Shown here: in pieces, positions 36,595-47,906 of the stretch | Layout: each line of letters begins with the position of its first letter | Numbering within the stretch: the stretch's first letter is position 1 | NCBI GenBank assembly: GCA_963681505.1 | Contig: OY811993.1 | Coordinates: forward strand, 3,768,489-3,832,488 | Source: Eunapius fragilis | Taxonomy: Eukaryota; Porifera; Demospongiae; Spongillida; Spongillidae | DNA length: 64,000 nucleotides | Direction: 5' to 3' | The notes under the pieces: model-generated | What the model was told of the DNA's origin: nothing | What the model saw: the letters and a program-made list of their open reading frames with translations, nothing else | The model's database searches: none | Program-made: the position numbers and the translations under genes

Positions 36595-37197
36595 TGAAGG
36601 GTGAAAATGGAGAGGCGGCAGTCGTCACGGCTACTCTCATATCGCTTCTGCAGCTGTGCAAACGTCAGGTACGCATTGCTTGTGTGGGTAGCATATTGGC
36701 CGGTCTCCCTTGCACGACTAACCATAGCAAGTACCTTGATATTATATTTAAGAAAGGGTGCAAGGACCACAAGAGGCATATCCATATGGTGCAAAGCGTT
36801 CACAGTCCAGAGCCCTCAGCCCAGATTGCTCAAAAGTGAAAGGAAGCTGCTGCTGCAATCCGTGTGCTGCAAATGCCCAGTTTTGGACAAAGGGCGAAGG
36901 CACATCAGGCAAATACCCCCGGCAGAACGGCTTAGGCAACCTCTGGTTCGGCTCCGCTACAGATTCCTCGCAAGCAACGGCAACTAATTCATTGCAAGCA
37001 ACGGGTTCCTCAGCATTTGCAGCGCTCGTGCACAGGAGCCGCTACCTCTTTTCTGCAGGTGGCTGCGATTGCTGCATTTTCTGCAGGTCCATCTCTGCGG
37101 TCTTCCGTTTGCATGAATCGGATTCATGATGCCGTTGTACGTTAACAATATGGTTGCTTTTAATTTTTAAGCGCTTGCCACACCTATCACAATCCAT
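36595..37197 (-). pseudogene. N-terminal part of an interrupted zinc-finger gene
   Basis: From ATG 37197: MDCDRCGKRLKIKSNHIVNV with C..C and RHHESDSC, then PFCRGYLPDVPSPFVQNW and CERFAPYGYASCGPCT. There is one in-frame TAG after PPAEKR and a frameshift near 36755, after which the frame continues (FLKYNIKVLAMVSRARETGQ) to a donor AAAAAG|GTATA. The pogo-like element is inserted at that TA. The 3' part resumes at 33761. Function unknown. Confidence 0.5.
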
Positions 37198-37652
37198 AGT
37201 TAAATCAAATTAGTAACTACCACGAGAGGGTTAAATGTTAAATCGTTCGCTGCCTGTTTCACAAGTGTCTGGCGATTGTATGTGGGATCTCAGTGAAGTC
37301 CTTTAGGTGAGAGAAATAGAATCATGCAACTCCCATGTAAATTCGAAGCGAAAGAAAAAAGATAAAAAAACACGAGAACTTTTCTTAAAATGTAATTTTA
37401 GCAGGGGGTACCACCCCTATGCCCCTTTTTAAAAACCATTATATCTTTTTTCATTTAAGTCCGATTTTTATTTTGAAAGCAGATTCGTACTCCCCTCTTT
37501 AAACTCTACAATATTGGACGATGGGGTCCGTACAGTTTTTGTTGCCCCCCCCCCCCCCCCCCCCCCTCGCTTGTTTCATTGATTTTTATTCATACCCGAT
37601 TATGAGCCGTATAGCATGTATGAGAGGGAGGTTGTAAAGGTACGACATACCT
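37198..37652. other. No gene recognised; C tract
   Basis: Contains a run of about 20 C (about 37546-37567) next to the GGTCCGTAC-type edge of a G-rich repeat. No supported coding sequence. Confidence 0.5.
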
Positions 37653-38087
37653 TTGAGTGACCTTAACTCTTTTCGCCGAGCGAGATGCACGTTCAGGACT
37701 ATGGCAATATCGCTGTCTTTTTTCAGGATCTGCTCGATACCTTGCACGTCGAGAGGTCTGTTCCTTTTCAGGATCTGCGGGGGCTTTAAGGGGCGGCCGA
37801 AATAGAAGAGAGGTTATTCCCCAGTGCGATCGAACCCACGAACGCATTTTGTATCGGACCAGAAGCAGAAAGCACTCCCCCCCCCTCTACTAATCGCATC
37901 TCAATACCTTGCGCGTCGAGAGGTCCGTTTCTTTTCAGGCTCTGCTCGATAGTTTTCACGTTGAGAGGCCCGCTTCTTTTCAGGCTCTGCTTTGTAGTTC
38001 CGCTCGGGCTGAATCTAATACGTCGTCTCTAGTTTTGAGGTACTATGCCCGTCGTTTGGCTTTCTTCTTTTCCTGACGTGAAGGCAT
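37653..38087 (-). pseudogene. Decayed ORF with short basic repeats (A-[ED]-P-E-K-x)
   Basis: From ATG 38087 (MPSRQEKKKAKRRA, then a stop). Repeats read AEPEKKRASQRENYR, AEPEKKRTSRRARY, ADPEKEQTSRRARYR and ADPEKRQRYCHSPERASR, in shifted frames with an insertion between the second and third. This matches the ADPEKK-repeat N-termini that I recall from transposon-associated proteins in sponges and cnidarians; the catalytic part is absent. Non-functional. Confidence 0.5.
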
Positions 38088-38389
38088 TTTGAAAAAAAAA
38101 AAAAAAAACAACTTCACTAAGTTACAAAGAGCGTCAAACTTTAATATAACGATCGAATAACAAGAATGATTATAGTACGCACGTGCACGTTATTAAAAAT
38201 ACATAACCGCCACAGTTAATTACCACTACGTGTAGTGCCCAGACCGTACACATATGATTACATGATGTATACTGCTAGTACTTCGTATAAAGAGCTAAGT
38301 AGGACCTATCCGAGTCGTATCAGTGTAGTAAGCTTAACTATATGTGATTTACTAACACAATCACCGATATATGTCATGTAGCCTCGAGA

Positions 38390-38757
38390 CGTTTTGACCA
38401 CAGAAGCGAGAATGCCAACGAATTCTGAAGCCATTGGTGTGATTTTCATTTTCTAAAAGTGTTCCTATCCCGAGTTATGCGTGGTCAAGAACAAGAACAA
38501 GAACAAGAAGAAGAAGGAGAAATACGTGGGACTGGGTACGAGTTTTGAAAATTGTTTTGTTCTCTACAACCACGCGGTTTTGTGACATCAAACAAACACG
38601 AAACTGCTTGTTGTTGCCTTCTTGTACGACGACGATAACATAGTAAGCCATCCGCTCGTCGGGAGTCTTGTTAGAAGTGGGTCGCGTTTTTTTAATGACT
38701 TCATAATCGGGGTCAAATCGAGTTACTAACGTAACTCTCGATAACTTTTTAAGACAG
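38390..38757 (+). mobile_element. Solo copy of the right half of the composite element
   Basis: Diverged homologue of 21388-21776 (GGGTACGAG, ACCACGCGGTT, TCGTCGGGAGT, GGGTCAAATC). It ends in a hairpin with arms GAGTTAC / GTAACTC around TAAC. Its edge supplies the stop codon to the truncated TRAF gene T4. Confidence 0.75.
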
Positions 38758-41114
38758 TTATAGCCACAGTGTTTGAACATGAGGGGCAATTTTTCTCATC
38801 AATTATGTATAAAGTGCATATTAAAAACAAAAGCAAACTCACCTCTGCATGTGGTAGAAGATCACATGCTATTTTGGTCATTGACCCATTCCTCCTCTCC
38901 ATTACCTCCAGTTGCAGTCGCTGCATTAGGGCACCTTGGAGGTCTTCTACTGAAGTCATACGAGTCTCCACAGCTGACACACGATCATTAAGTTGCTCCA
39001 ATGCAGTGGTGTTCTTGTTGACCTGTTCCCGCAGCTCTCTCCAACAGTCTGCTTGGAGATGGGTGTGGTGGAGCTTGCTCTCATCAAGATGGGTGGACAT
39101 GTGCTGCCTCTGAGACTGAGTAGAAATATTTAATAATCACACTTTGCCTTGTCAAATTTTTTGAATGATTGTACGCTACTCTAAATCATGGCTACCATTG
39201 ACACAGACTATGAGACTACATAGAAATGTGATGTGATTAGACCATAGTGTATTGTAGCATCATTCTCTGCCCCTATGAAGGCAAACATTTATGACCAGTG
39301 TGTACATCAATATTAGCCAGCCAGTTTACCAAGGATTTCTTATCTCCTGGGTACACCATGAAAATAGAAAGCATACAATGTATGTAAAGGGCATGTTATA
39401 CATTCAACAGTTCCATACTAATGGTGAAAACGCCCTGTTGTACACACACACAACTACTGTTTCGACTATTCATCAGCAAAACACCATGAGTCCACATGTT
39501 GTAATGATCATGCTCTTATTTATTAGCTTACCACAAACGTACAGCCATATGGTTTGTAGGGACATGGGACCTCAGCCAATGGACAGTCCCCAGTTCTGGG
39601 GTGTAGGTGGGCTTCAAGCTGAGGTAAGTAAGAACAAATGGACATATTGCTGGTATCATCCCCAATTAATGCCTACCTGAACAAGTGTCATTTTTTTAAC
39701 AGAGCAGGCCTGTGGGCATAGCCGTAAGTATTCAGTACACACCCTGTCAATGTGGACCTGCAAATGAACACAGAAATTGCTTGCATGTACATGTATGACT
39801 TCGTAGATTTGAATCTGCACAGAATAAAGAGTACACAGTGCACATGTGCATGCATGGATGCACATACACACACATGTACGCACACATAAAAACATACATA
39901 CATACACACATGTATGCACACATACATACATACATACACACATGTATGCACACATAAATATATACATGCACACATGTATGCACACATAAATACATACATA
40001 CACACACATGTATGCACATATAAATACATACATACACACATGCACACATGGATACCTACAAATGCACATGCACACACATGTGCAGGAGTACATTTGGCCA
40101 GTCTTCCAGTACTGGCTACTAGACTGAGGTAGCACATAAATCCATCACCATAAACAAGATGTATGGCAGATGGAATTTGACCCTGATCGGAGCCAACTCC
40201 AGGGCCATTCTGTCTGGAGTACATGTAGTTGCCTAACTTCACTGTTAATGTTTATGTAATTATTATGTAGAGCATGCTATATGATACAATATTAATTTGC
40301 CCCATGAGAGAAATAACCCATGTGTGATTGTTTTAAGACAACAAAAAATTCTGTTTTACGGTCGTTACTGCAGTGAGTGGGAAGTGTGTAAAACAAACAC
40401 ACAGTGTACTCACCTCCATCTGCACAACGGGCACGTCCCTTCCACAGTACTGGCATGCAGCCGTCCTCATGGGACACTCCTTCTCTTGGTGGGTGGTGAG
40501 TGTTGTGAGGAGCACGTACTGCCCACACTGCCTGCACAGAGAGTTGCAGTACTTGCAATCTGACATGTGGGTCTGGGGGGGGGGGGGGGGGGGGGGGGGG
40601 GGAATGGTCAAGGTATAAACAACATGAAACCAGCTGGTCCATGTGTCAAATAAAGAGCAATTAAGGGAAAAGTTTCAATATACTGCTCACCACTAGCTCC
40701 CTCAATGTCCCACTCCAAGGGCAGCCATTACTAGAGTTATCACAGTAAACGTCCAGACAGAGAATCTCCCTTTTACATGCCCTATCAGGAAATACCTATA
40801 TATGTGTATGTAAACAGGTATACAGCTACCCTGAGTACATATTTCCACTTAAGTGATCATGCACACACAACACCTAACATATACATGTACATGTAACACA
40901 ATTGTCCTACCTCATCTCTGGAGATATTGGTTTTGTCAATGGGGCATACAGGGTTGGGTGTGTCCAGTACAGGATCCAGACACCCCCTACAGAAGAGGTG
41001 GCCACATTCTGTTTGCATGGGGTCCCTCATGGCGTGGAGGCAGATGGGGCACTCGTGTCTTTTAAGCAGTGGTTCCACGAACCTTGCTTCATATCCAGTT
41101 AGGTTTTCCTTCAT
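38726..41114 (-). CDS. TRAF-like gene T4: RING and zinc fingers, MATH domain missing
   Basis: Minus-strand exons, phase 0: 41114-40911, 40795-40691, 40572-40414, 39757-39677, 39618-39532, 39115-(38843 or 38726). C3HC3D RING in exon 1 (CPIC ... CGHLFCRGC ... CPID); zinc fingers in exons 2-5 (CKYCNSLCRQCG, CPMRTAACQYCG). The last exon has the coiled-coil start (LQADCWRELREQVNKN) but stops matching T6 after about 90 codons. Either it splices at GAG|gtgagt (38842) to a distant exon, or it reads through 38 codons into a mobile-element hairpin and stops at 38726 (about 341 residues). No MATH exon lies nearby; the nearest is T3, 11 kb downstream. It could be a pseudogene or a MATH-less TRAF. Confidence 0.75.
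39840..40080. repeat. CA / CATA simple repeat
   Basis: ACACACATGTATGCACACATAAATACATACATAC-like units over about 240 bp in a T4 intron. The long minus-strand Cys-Val-Tyr frames here are artefacts. Confidence 0.9.
40575..40612. repeat. Poly-G tract, 38 G, abutting the T4 exon 3 acceptor
   Basis: On the minus strand it is a run of 38 C directly before AG|ACC, so it is the polypyrimidine tract of the T4 exon 3 acceptor. Confidence 0.9.
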
Positions 41115-41281
41115 TTGCTTTTCCTGGGGATCATAGAGGTTTATTAGACGTCAAACAGTGACAAATCAGAAATTCTGGAACATTAATGTGATGTCCAGCG
41201 CGCATGCACATAGCGCAATCATAATATAGAGGTGTGTGTGTGTGTGTGTATATGTATGTATGGCCATATATACTGTTATAC

Positions 41282-41345
41282 TACAGTGGAACCTCTATTA
41301 TAATGGACAATCCGAATAGCAGACACCAGAGCCGGCTGTATATAA
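41282..41345. mobile_element. Possible Tc1/mariner-type MITE end
   Basis: CTACAGTGGAACCTCTATTATAATGGACA resembles the CAGTGGAACCTCT termini of pogo/mariner MITEs; an inverted remnant (ACCTCTCTATTCCAG) follows near 41405. The inverted duplicate has it at about 50820-50855. Confidence 0.4.
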
Positions 41346-41857
41346 TAAATCAGACAAGACGATATGCACCAACAGATCTTCAGAATATTACTCAATACAA
41401 ATGAAACCTCTCTATTCCAGGTAAGTTCTTATGTGCAACAACAATATAAATTTACCTTGGTCCTATAATGGTCAATGCATTAAGTACATTATTGTATTAT
41501 TCGATTCCGCTTAGTGTGTATATTGGTGTTTATTCTCATAGGTGTTGTTATTCGGTTTGTTGTATCAATAAAATAGGGCCTGGGAACAAGACTACGCCTC
41601 TTTCACCCCTCACTCATTAAATATTCATCTAGGACCCCCCCCCCCCCCCCCCTCGCCGAATTCCTGTATCCGCCCCTTTGAGTGACTAGTATGGGGTCTT
41701 TTCTAGAACATCCCCGCCTCCCCCCAATTATTAATCTATCAACAAATCACTTTGATGTTATCAAAAGTGTCCTGTAACTGTAGTCACTTCTAATTTGGCT
41801 GGTAATCATGTGTATAAAAGGTGAGTTAAAAGAATAAGCTGCATTTCAGCATTAGAG

Positions 41858-42850
41858 ATGGCTCAAGCTCAGTTGCCACAGTGGTTGGTTGGTCACATCA
41901 TGAATAGAGATCTCTGCACAGCATTGTCTGACATTGAATCCACAGTGAATTGGTGCCAGCGACACAAACTGCTTGCAGAGAGGAAAAGCTGCCCGAAATG
42001 TGGACGGGAAATGCACCTCGTTAAGAGGAAAGCTGTAAACAAAGAGCAAATGGGATGGAGAAAAGGTTGTAGGCAGGAAGTGGGCCTGTGTTCCGGGACT
42101 TTTTATGAAGGTACATTATTATTTGTGAGATAGCTGAATTTACATGCATGGGTCTATTCGATTTCTTTACCCCTTTTATCTGTTCCAGGAAGTCAATTGG
42201 GTAGAGAAAATATTATCAGAATGGTGTATCTGTGGTCCGTAAAGACATCCCTTGACAAAATGAATGAAGAAATAGAAGCAAGGTTATAACATGTGATTTA
42301 TACATCCGCCTGCATACATGTCTGCTTTTAACAGGTTGTTGCCCAAATGGCAGTGGACTGGTACAATTTTATTCGTGACATTTGTGCTCAGTATTTTATT
42401 GATCACCTGGCCATTATTGGAGGACCAGGAGTGGAAGTAGAAATTGATGAGAGCAAGTTTGGGAAGAAATACAACCGAGGCAGGCAGGTGGGAGGTCACT
42501 GGGTGTTTGGAGGAACTGAGAGAATAACTGGAGAGTGCTTCCTAGTCGAGGTCGAGCACCGAGATGCTGCCACACTCCTCCCTCTCGAGAATCCAGCAAC
42601 ACAATTCGTCCTGGCAGTATCATCTACAGCGATGAATGGAAGGCATACAGTAGAATTACTGCAACTACTGGGATGTCACATGAGACCATGAACCACTCCC
42701 TCCACTTTGTGGACCCGGCTACAGGCGCACACACACACATACACAGGGTGTCTGTAAGTGTCTAATGAGAGAAGAGAAAACTATGCATTCCAGTCTGTTT
42801 GACACCTACCTTCCTGGATTCATGTGGAGACGTCGATTTAATGGACCCGA
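41858..42850 (+). pseudogene. Merlin-type (ISXO2-like/IS1595) transposase, decayed
   Basis: Exon 1 41858-42110: LPQWLVGHIMNRDLC, then a zinc ribbon CPKCGREMHLVKRK. Exon 2 42189-42282. Exon 3 from about 42323 holds the DDE core: EIDESKFGKKYNRGRQVGGH, VFGGTERITGECFLVEV, then after a frameshift near 42590 SIIYSDEWKAYSRI and NHSLHFVDPATGAHTH. A tail with FMWRRRF near 42820 fits the family end. The exon 2-3 phase does not match, and the region after HTH is missing. Merlin is the eukaryotic relative of IS1595-type insertion sequences. Confidence 0.75.
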
Positions 42851-42859
42851 AACTTTCTC

Positions 42860-43162
42860 TAATAGCAGAATAATACTCTGTTTAGGTTGTTACATAAGGT
42901 TTGAATTGTTTTAATCTAGTGAGCTAGGTGTGCATGTACACACAAACTACTGTGCATTTGTGTGTGTTACAAGTACATTAGCTCACACACACACACACAA
43001 ACACACACAAACACACACACACACACACACACACCTTATCTCCTACATGTCCCTTCCTATACAAATACACATTGCATGAAAGTTTGTATTGATTTGTTGA
43101 TTGGTTAATAATTGGGGAGGGGGGGGGGGGGGGGGGGGGGCATATGAACTCGGCTAGGGTAG
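42860..43162. other. No gene; CA repeat and poly-G
   Basis: (CA)n at about 42985-43034 and a G run at about 43119-43140, directly before the hAT target duplication. Confidence 0.7.
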
Positions 43163-43170
43163 GGTATAGT

Positions 43171-46100
43171 CAGTGGCGTAGCAAGGGGGGGGCAAGGGGG
43201 GCGGTCGCCCCGGGCGCCGAGTTGAGAGGGGCGCTAAAATCGTGGGGAAAAAATTTTTTTTATAGGTCAAACAAAAATTTTAAAAGTAGGTCTAAGGTCA
43301 GGCTCAGCATAATTTCTTTGATAATCGTACGGTACCGGTTGTATTCAGGCTCACTCAAGGAAAAATTATATAGCGATCATAGGACGACTATCGTTTGGAT
43401 CGGTGTCTCTTGGCCTGAAATAGTTCGAAGAGGCAGGTAAACAGAAAATAAGTTAATTAACCCGCTAGTCTCGCTTAAAAAACTTTGTTGTCCATGCCCT
43501 TAGACTATGATAATAAAAATGAGTTTTAAAAATAAACCTTCAGGTTCGTACTACAGAAAGCGCTCGGCTCAGCGTGAAGTTGATCGCCAAAAGGAATGCG
43601 GTTCTTTGCTTAAATTCTTAAAAGTTGACCAGCCGGAGCAGCCAAATCAGTTGGACAATGAATACGAGCAGAGTGAAATGGAGAAAGTAGATAGTTCTCA
43701 AGTATTTGACGAAGAAACATCTGATATCGACAAAACTGATGACACGATACAAGTAAAGTCCAAGCATGAAGAAAATATTTTTGAAAAAGAAAATCGTTCT
43801 GGAGACTTTGCATATGAGTCTTCTGCAGAAGTGTCAGAACCAGAATCCGATAAGTTTCCTACGTATATCAAAGACATTGGTCTTTAGCTGCGGCCAATTA
43901 AAGACTCCCTGCGATTGCAACTCGTTGAGCAGGGTGTCGGTGAACTGCAAAACAAAGCAGGCCCATTTGTGGAAGATGTTGATGAACGTGGAACTTCCAG
44001 ATCTCTGACAAGTCAGTGGTTCATAAAAACTTTGGCAAATGGTAAAGAACTTCCTAGAGACTGGCTAATTTATTCTCCTGTCAAAGGAGCTGCCTTTTGC
44101 TTTTGCTGCATTTTATTTCCTCACACGCAATCAGGTCAAGGAGGTACAGTTAGTTCATTCGCAAGTCAGCATGGGTTTTCTAAATGGAGAAAGTTGAATC
44201 CAAGAATTCTTGATCATGAAAAGAGTCCATATCATAGGCAGTGTTATTTAAGCTGGAAGGAACTTGAGGCTGGATTGCACGCAGGAGCATTGATTGACCA
44301 CTCGTTGGAACAAGCAATCCAACAAGAACGAATGAAGTGGCGTGAAATTTTAAAGAGAGTGTTAGATGTCATTCTGTTTGTCGCTAAACAGAACATAGCA
44401 CTTCGGGGCCATAGAGAAAATGACGAGTCGCATAACAGAGGAAACTTCTATGAACTGATTCTTCTTCTTGGAAAATACGATGCAGTTTTGAGGGAGCATC
44501 TCACAACCGTAACTCTAACTGCAAGAAGTACATCGTATTTATCACCAACAATCCAGAATGATGTGATAAATCTTCTTGGCAGAACAGTGCATGAAAAAAT
44601 CGTTGAAGACATAAAGAAAGCAAAATATTTTACAATAATTGCCGATAGCACACCAGATGCAGCTCACGTGGATCAAATGTCGATTATCGTTCGGTATGTT
44701 GTCCTGCAGCAGAACAATGTTGAAGTAAGAGAATCATTCTTTGGTTTTTTTGCAATGAAAGGTAAAACTGCTGCAATTTTTACAAATCAATTGCTAGAGT
44801 GTTTTGAACAAGATAACATATCCATTCAAGATTGTCGCGGACTGGGGTTTGACAATGCAGCAACAATGTCAGGCATCCATACAGGTGTTCAGACAAGAAT
44901 TCGGGAACTAAATCCACTGGCAGTCTTTGTACCATGCTGCAATCATAGCTTGAACTTAGTAGGGGTTCATGCGGCTGAAGTGAATCCTGAAGTTATAACG
45001 TTTTTCGGCACTCTGGACAGACTGTTTGCCTTTTTCTCTCAGTCCACTGGCCGATGGGATGTCATGAAAAGACATCTTCAAATCTCCTTAAAAAGGCATG
45101 CAGATACAAGGTGGAGCAGTAAGGCAGAAGCCGTTAAGCCTGTCTTTAAGCAGTACAACGAACTTATTGATTGCCTAGAAGAACTAAGAAATAATGGCGA
45201 TACAAGGGATACACGTTCTGATGCAGGTGGATTATTGGATAATGTTATGTCCTTCAAATTCTTGGTTTTCCTTAATCTGTGGGGCAAGGTCTTACCAGAA
45301 ATTGATAGAGTACAAGCAGTTCTCCAGACAAAGCACCTTACCTTAAAGGAGGCTGCGGTGGCTTTAGAGTCCCTAAGGATAATGCTGGTTGAAGACCGAG
45401 ATCAGCTTGCAAAAGGAGCGGTTGAACAAGCCGCAGCACATTGTGAAGAAAATGGAATCACTATTCAAGAGCGCATTAGACGAAGAAAGAAAATGCATGA
45501 TGAACTTGGAAATGATGATCAGTTGTCAACAAAACAAGAATATGATAGGAAGGTGAAAGAAGTAATTGATGCTCTTCTTCAAGAAATTACCAATCGATTC
45601 AGCAAAGTACATGAATTGGACGAAGATTTTGGATTTGTGTGTGACGTCAAATCACTTCTTCAACCTTCTGATAATGAGACGAGTTCAATAAAGGCTAAGT
45701 GGATGAGCAGGTGCAAGGATTTGAGCAAAAAATATCCAGGACATTTGGACGACATTGAATTGCTGGAGGAGCTCTTGGCACTAGGAAGATTGATGCGGTC
45801 AAACACCTCCACGAAGCAAGGTGACGTTAGAAATTTTTCAGCTCTTGATATATTACGTTACATCTCGTCCATTTCACTGGATGCATTTCCAAACTTAGTT
45901 ATTGTTCTGCAGTTATTCATCACCATTTCTGTCAGTGTGGAGACAGCTGAGAGAAGCTTCAGCAAACTGAAACTCCTGATGAATTATCTTCGGACATCAA
46001 TGGGACAAGACAGACTATCAAATCTTGCAACATTATCAATTGAACACGAATTAGCCTCCAGACTTGATTACGATGACGTGATAAATACTTTTGCTTCTGC

Positions 46101-46404
46101 AAAAGCTCGAAAAATTAACCTGTAGATACAGTAATTCTTTGCGCAGTTTGATTTAACAATAGTTTGTTAAAACTAGTCAAGCAAAAAAACGCGGATAACT
46201 AAATTTTGGTTAATGATTTTAAAGTTTAAAACTTTTCTAAGTTTTCTGTTGCTTTGGTTCAGTATTAAATTTACAATCCTGCATTTCGTATCATTTGCAT
46301 GTTATTTCTAATATTTATTTGTGAAATACGTTTGACTTGAGTTTATGGGTGGGGCGCCAACAAGTAGCTCGCCCCGGGCGCCAGGAGACCTTGCTACGCC
46401 ACTG
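43171..46404 (+). mobile_element. Complete hAT DNA transposon (3234 bp)
   Basis: Perfect 16-bp terminal inverted repeats CAGTGGCGTAGCAAGG, flanked by identical 8-bp target duplications GGTATAGT (43163-43170 and 46405-46412). One long transposase frame inside. GC-rich subterminal blocks (GGTCGCCCCGGGCGCC and CGCCCCGGGCGCC) occur at both ends and are likely transposase binding sites. Confidence 0.96.
43507..46125 (+). pseudogene. hAT transposase (TTF-type zinc finger, ZMYM1-like) with one nonsense codon
   Basis: One continuous frame of 873 codons from ATG 43507 to TAG 46123-46125, interrupted only by TAG at 43885-43887 (KDIGL-stop-LRP). Downstream of that stop there is no ATG until well into the domain, so the C-terminal frame alone lacks a good start. 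TTF-type finger: WLIYSPVKGAAFCFCCILF. Catalytic region: FTIIADSTPDAAHVDQMS, then GLGFDNAATMSG and CCNHSLNLVG. C-terminal dimerisation: VETAERSFSKLKLLMNYLR. Family members usually have Trp at the stop position, so TGG to TAG is the simplest explanation. Confidence 0.85.
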
Positions 46405-46412
46405 GGTATAGT

Positions 46413-47039
46413 CGGCAGTGGGGAGTGGTCGGCAACCGCACTTTTAACACAGCGCCTTCAAGAAGGCGTTTCAGAAAAAGGATAAAAGCCACCCTTCTGG
46501 GTTATCTTAGGAAGCAGTTTAATGCAACTACGTTCCCTTTAAATTGTAACACATCGGGTGCCGAACACTACCTCATGCAGATCACTACCTACGCTACCCT
46601 ATTCTCGGAGCGCAAGACAGATTTAAAGAAACTGGCTTAGTACGCTTACCTCGTGAGTTGGAAGGCCTGAAGATATCACGAAGCAAATCTTGTTTACTTA
46701 GGGTACCCCGAGCAAGCTGGAAGCTTTGACTGTCGAACACACCCTCTCATTTGGTGCTATGAGGGAGTGAAAAGCAGGAAACACCGGTGAAAGTGGTTCG
46801 CACAAAGCAACGTATTAAATGCTAGTTTCTTGGACTAGAGAGGGCCGTACCAATCTCGCCATAGGCCTAGTTCCTCATAAACCCAATCAACAGGTACACT
46901 CGTACAATCGTAGTAGTTCTAGCACTAGACTCAGTCTAGACTGTCCGCTCAGCTCATAAAACGAAAAAATGACTCGGCAGAATTTTGTGCCAAAAATAGA
47001 AATTTGTTATATGACATAAACTAACGTTATCCGGAAGCA
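46413..47039. other. No gene recognised
   Basis: Right flank of the hAT element. One 71-codon frame (46425-46640) without recognisable features. Confidence 0.5.
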
Positions 47040-47440
47040 CGTTCCATGATGCCGAATGTCATTACAAAAACGTGACTCGCTTCTGGAGGGACGGCTGTGG
47101 GTGGAATCATTTCCCTCTTTGTCGCTATTGAACGATAACACAGTTTTGCGTTGGTTCCGTGTCATAATAGCGGGCGCTTTTAGAGAACAAAAATACTCGT
47201 GCCCACGTCTCGTACCCGGTCCAACTGTTATACGCCGCCATTTTCTTCTCCTTCTTCGAATCCGCCACGAAGAACTCGAGCTAGTAACGTTGTCCATGTG
47301 CACCAACAGCATCAGTTGCTTCAGCATTTTATCTTTAGGGGTCAGAAATATGCATGACGCATCGGGCGAAATAAAAAAGCGAGTAGTACCTAATTTGGTA
47401 AATAGGGCTGGATAAACAAAAAATCTCGTACCCTGGCCAT
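47040..47440 (-). mobile_element. Distant relative of the composite element's right half
   Basis: Minus strand: GTACGAGACGTGGGCACGAG, TTTTTGTTCTC, a GAAGAAGGAGAAG-type stretch and a start near CGTACCCTGG, in the same order as in 21388-21776 and 38390-38757. Divergence is high; assignment rests on order and short matches. Confidence 0.4.
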
Positions 47441-47517
47441 ACATCTACTATGCTATTCACCGACATACGGTAAGTCACACCTACGCTTTATGTATAGTTA
47501 CCAGTTTAACAAGGCGA

Positions 47518-47906
47518 TATCACAGGGAGAAGTTTTAAACGTGCAGCCTGGATTTTTAGGCTGGTTTTTAACAAAAACCCATCCTGGAATGGAGCAAATA
47601 GCGTAAAAACCATCCTGAGATTGAGCGTCCAGGGTGGGAATAGTGGAAAAAATATCCTGGGATTGAGCGTCCAGGGTGGGAATAGATATGGTTCTACCCT
47701 GGTTCTGTCGAACAAAACCATGTTGAGGTAATAATTATATTCATACTTCAAGATGGGTTTTGTCATGGTAAAACAGCATGGATTTTGCACTATTCCCACC
47801 CTGGACGTTCAATCCCAGGATGGTTTTTACGCTATTAGGATGGGTTTTTGTTAAAAACCAGCCAAAAAAAATCCAGGCTGGGCGTTTATAACTTTTTCCT
47901 GTGATA
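47518..47906. mobile_element. Foldback element, unrelated to FB1
   Basis: Ends TATCACAGG / CCTGTGATA. Arms contain CAGCCTGGATTTTTAGGCTGG, AAAACCCATCCT and GGGATTGAGCGTCCAGGG with inverted partners. The left arm has an internal duplication of the GAGCGTCCAGGGTGGGAATA block. Confidence 0.8.

Noticed and set aside
38475..38789. 104-codon minus-strand ORF as a gene
   Set aside because: It lies within a repeated mobile element whose other copies have stops in the same frame.
43915..46125. Separate 736-codon gene start at 43915
   Set aside because: The codon there is TTG, not ATG, and the frame continues upstream through a single TAG, so it is one transposase ORF.
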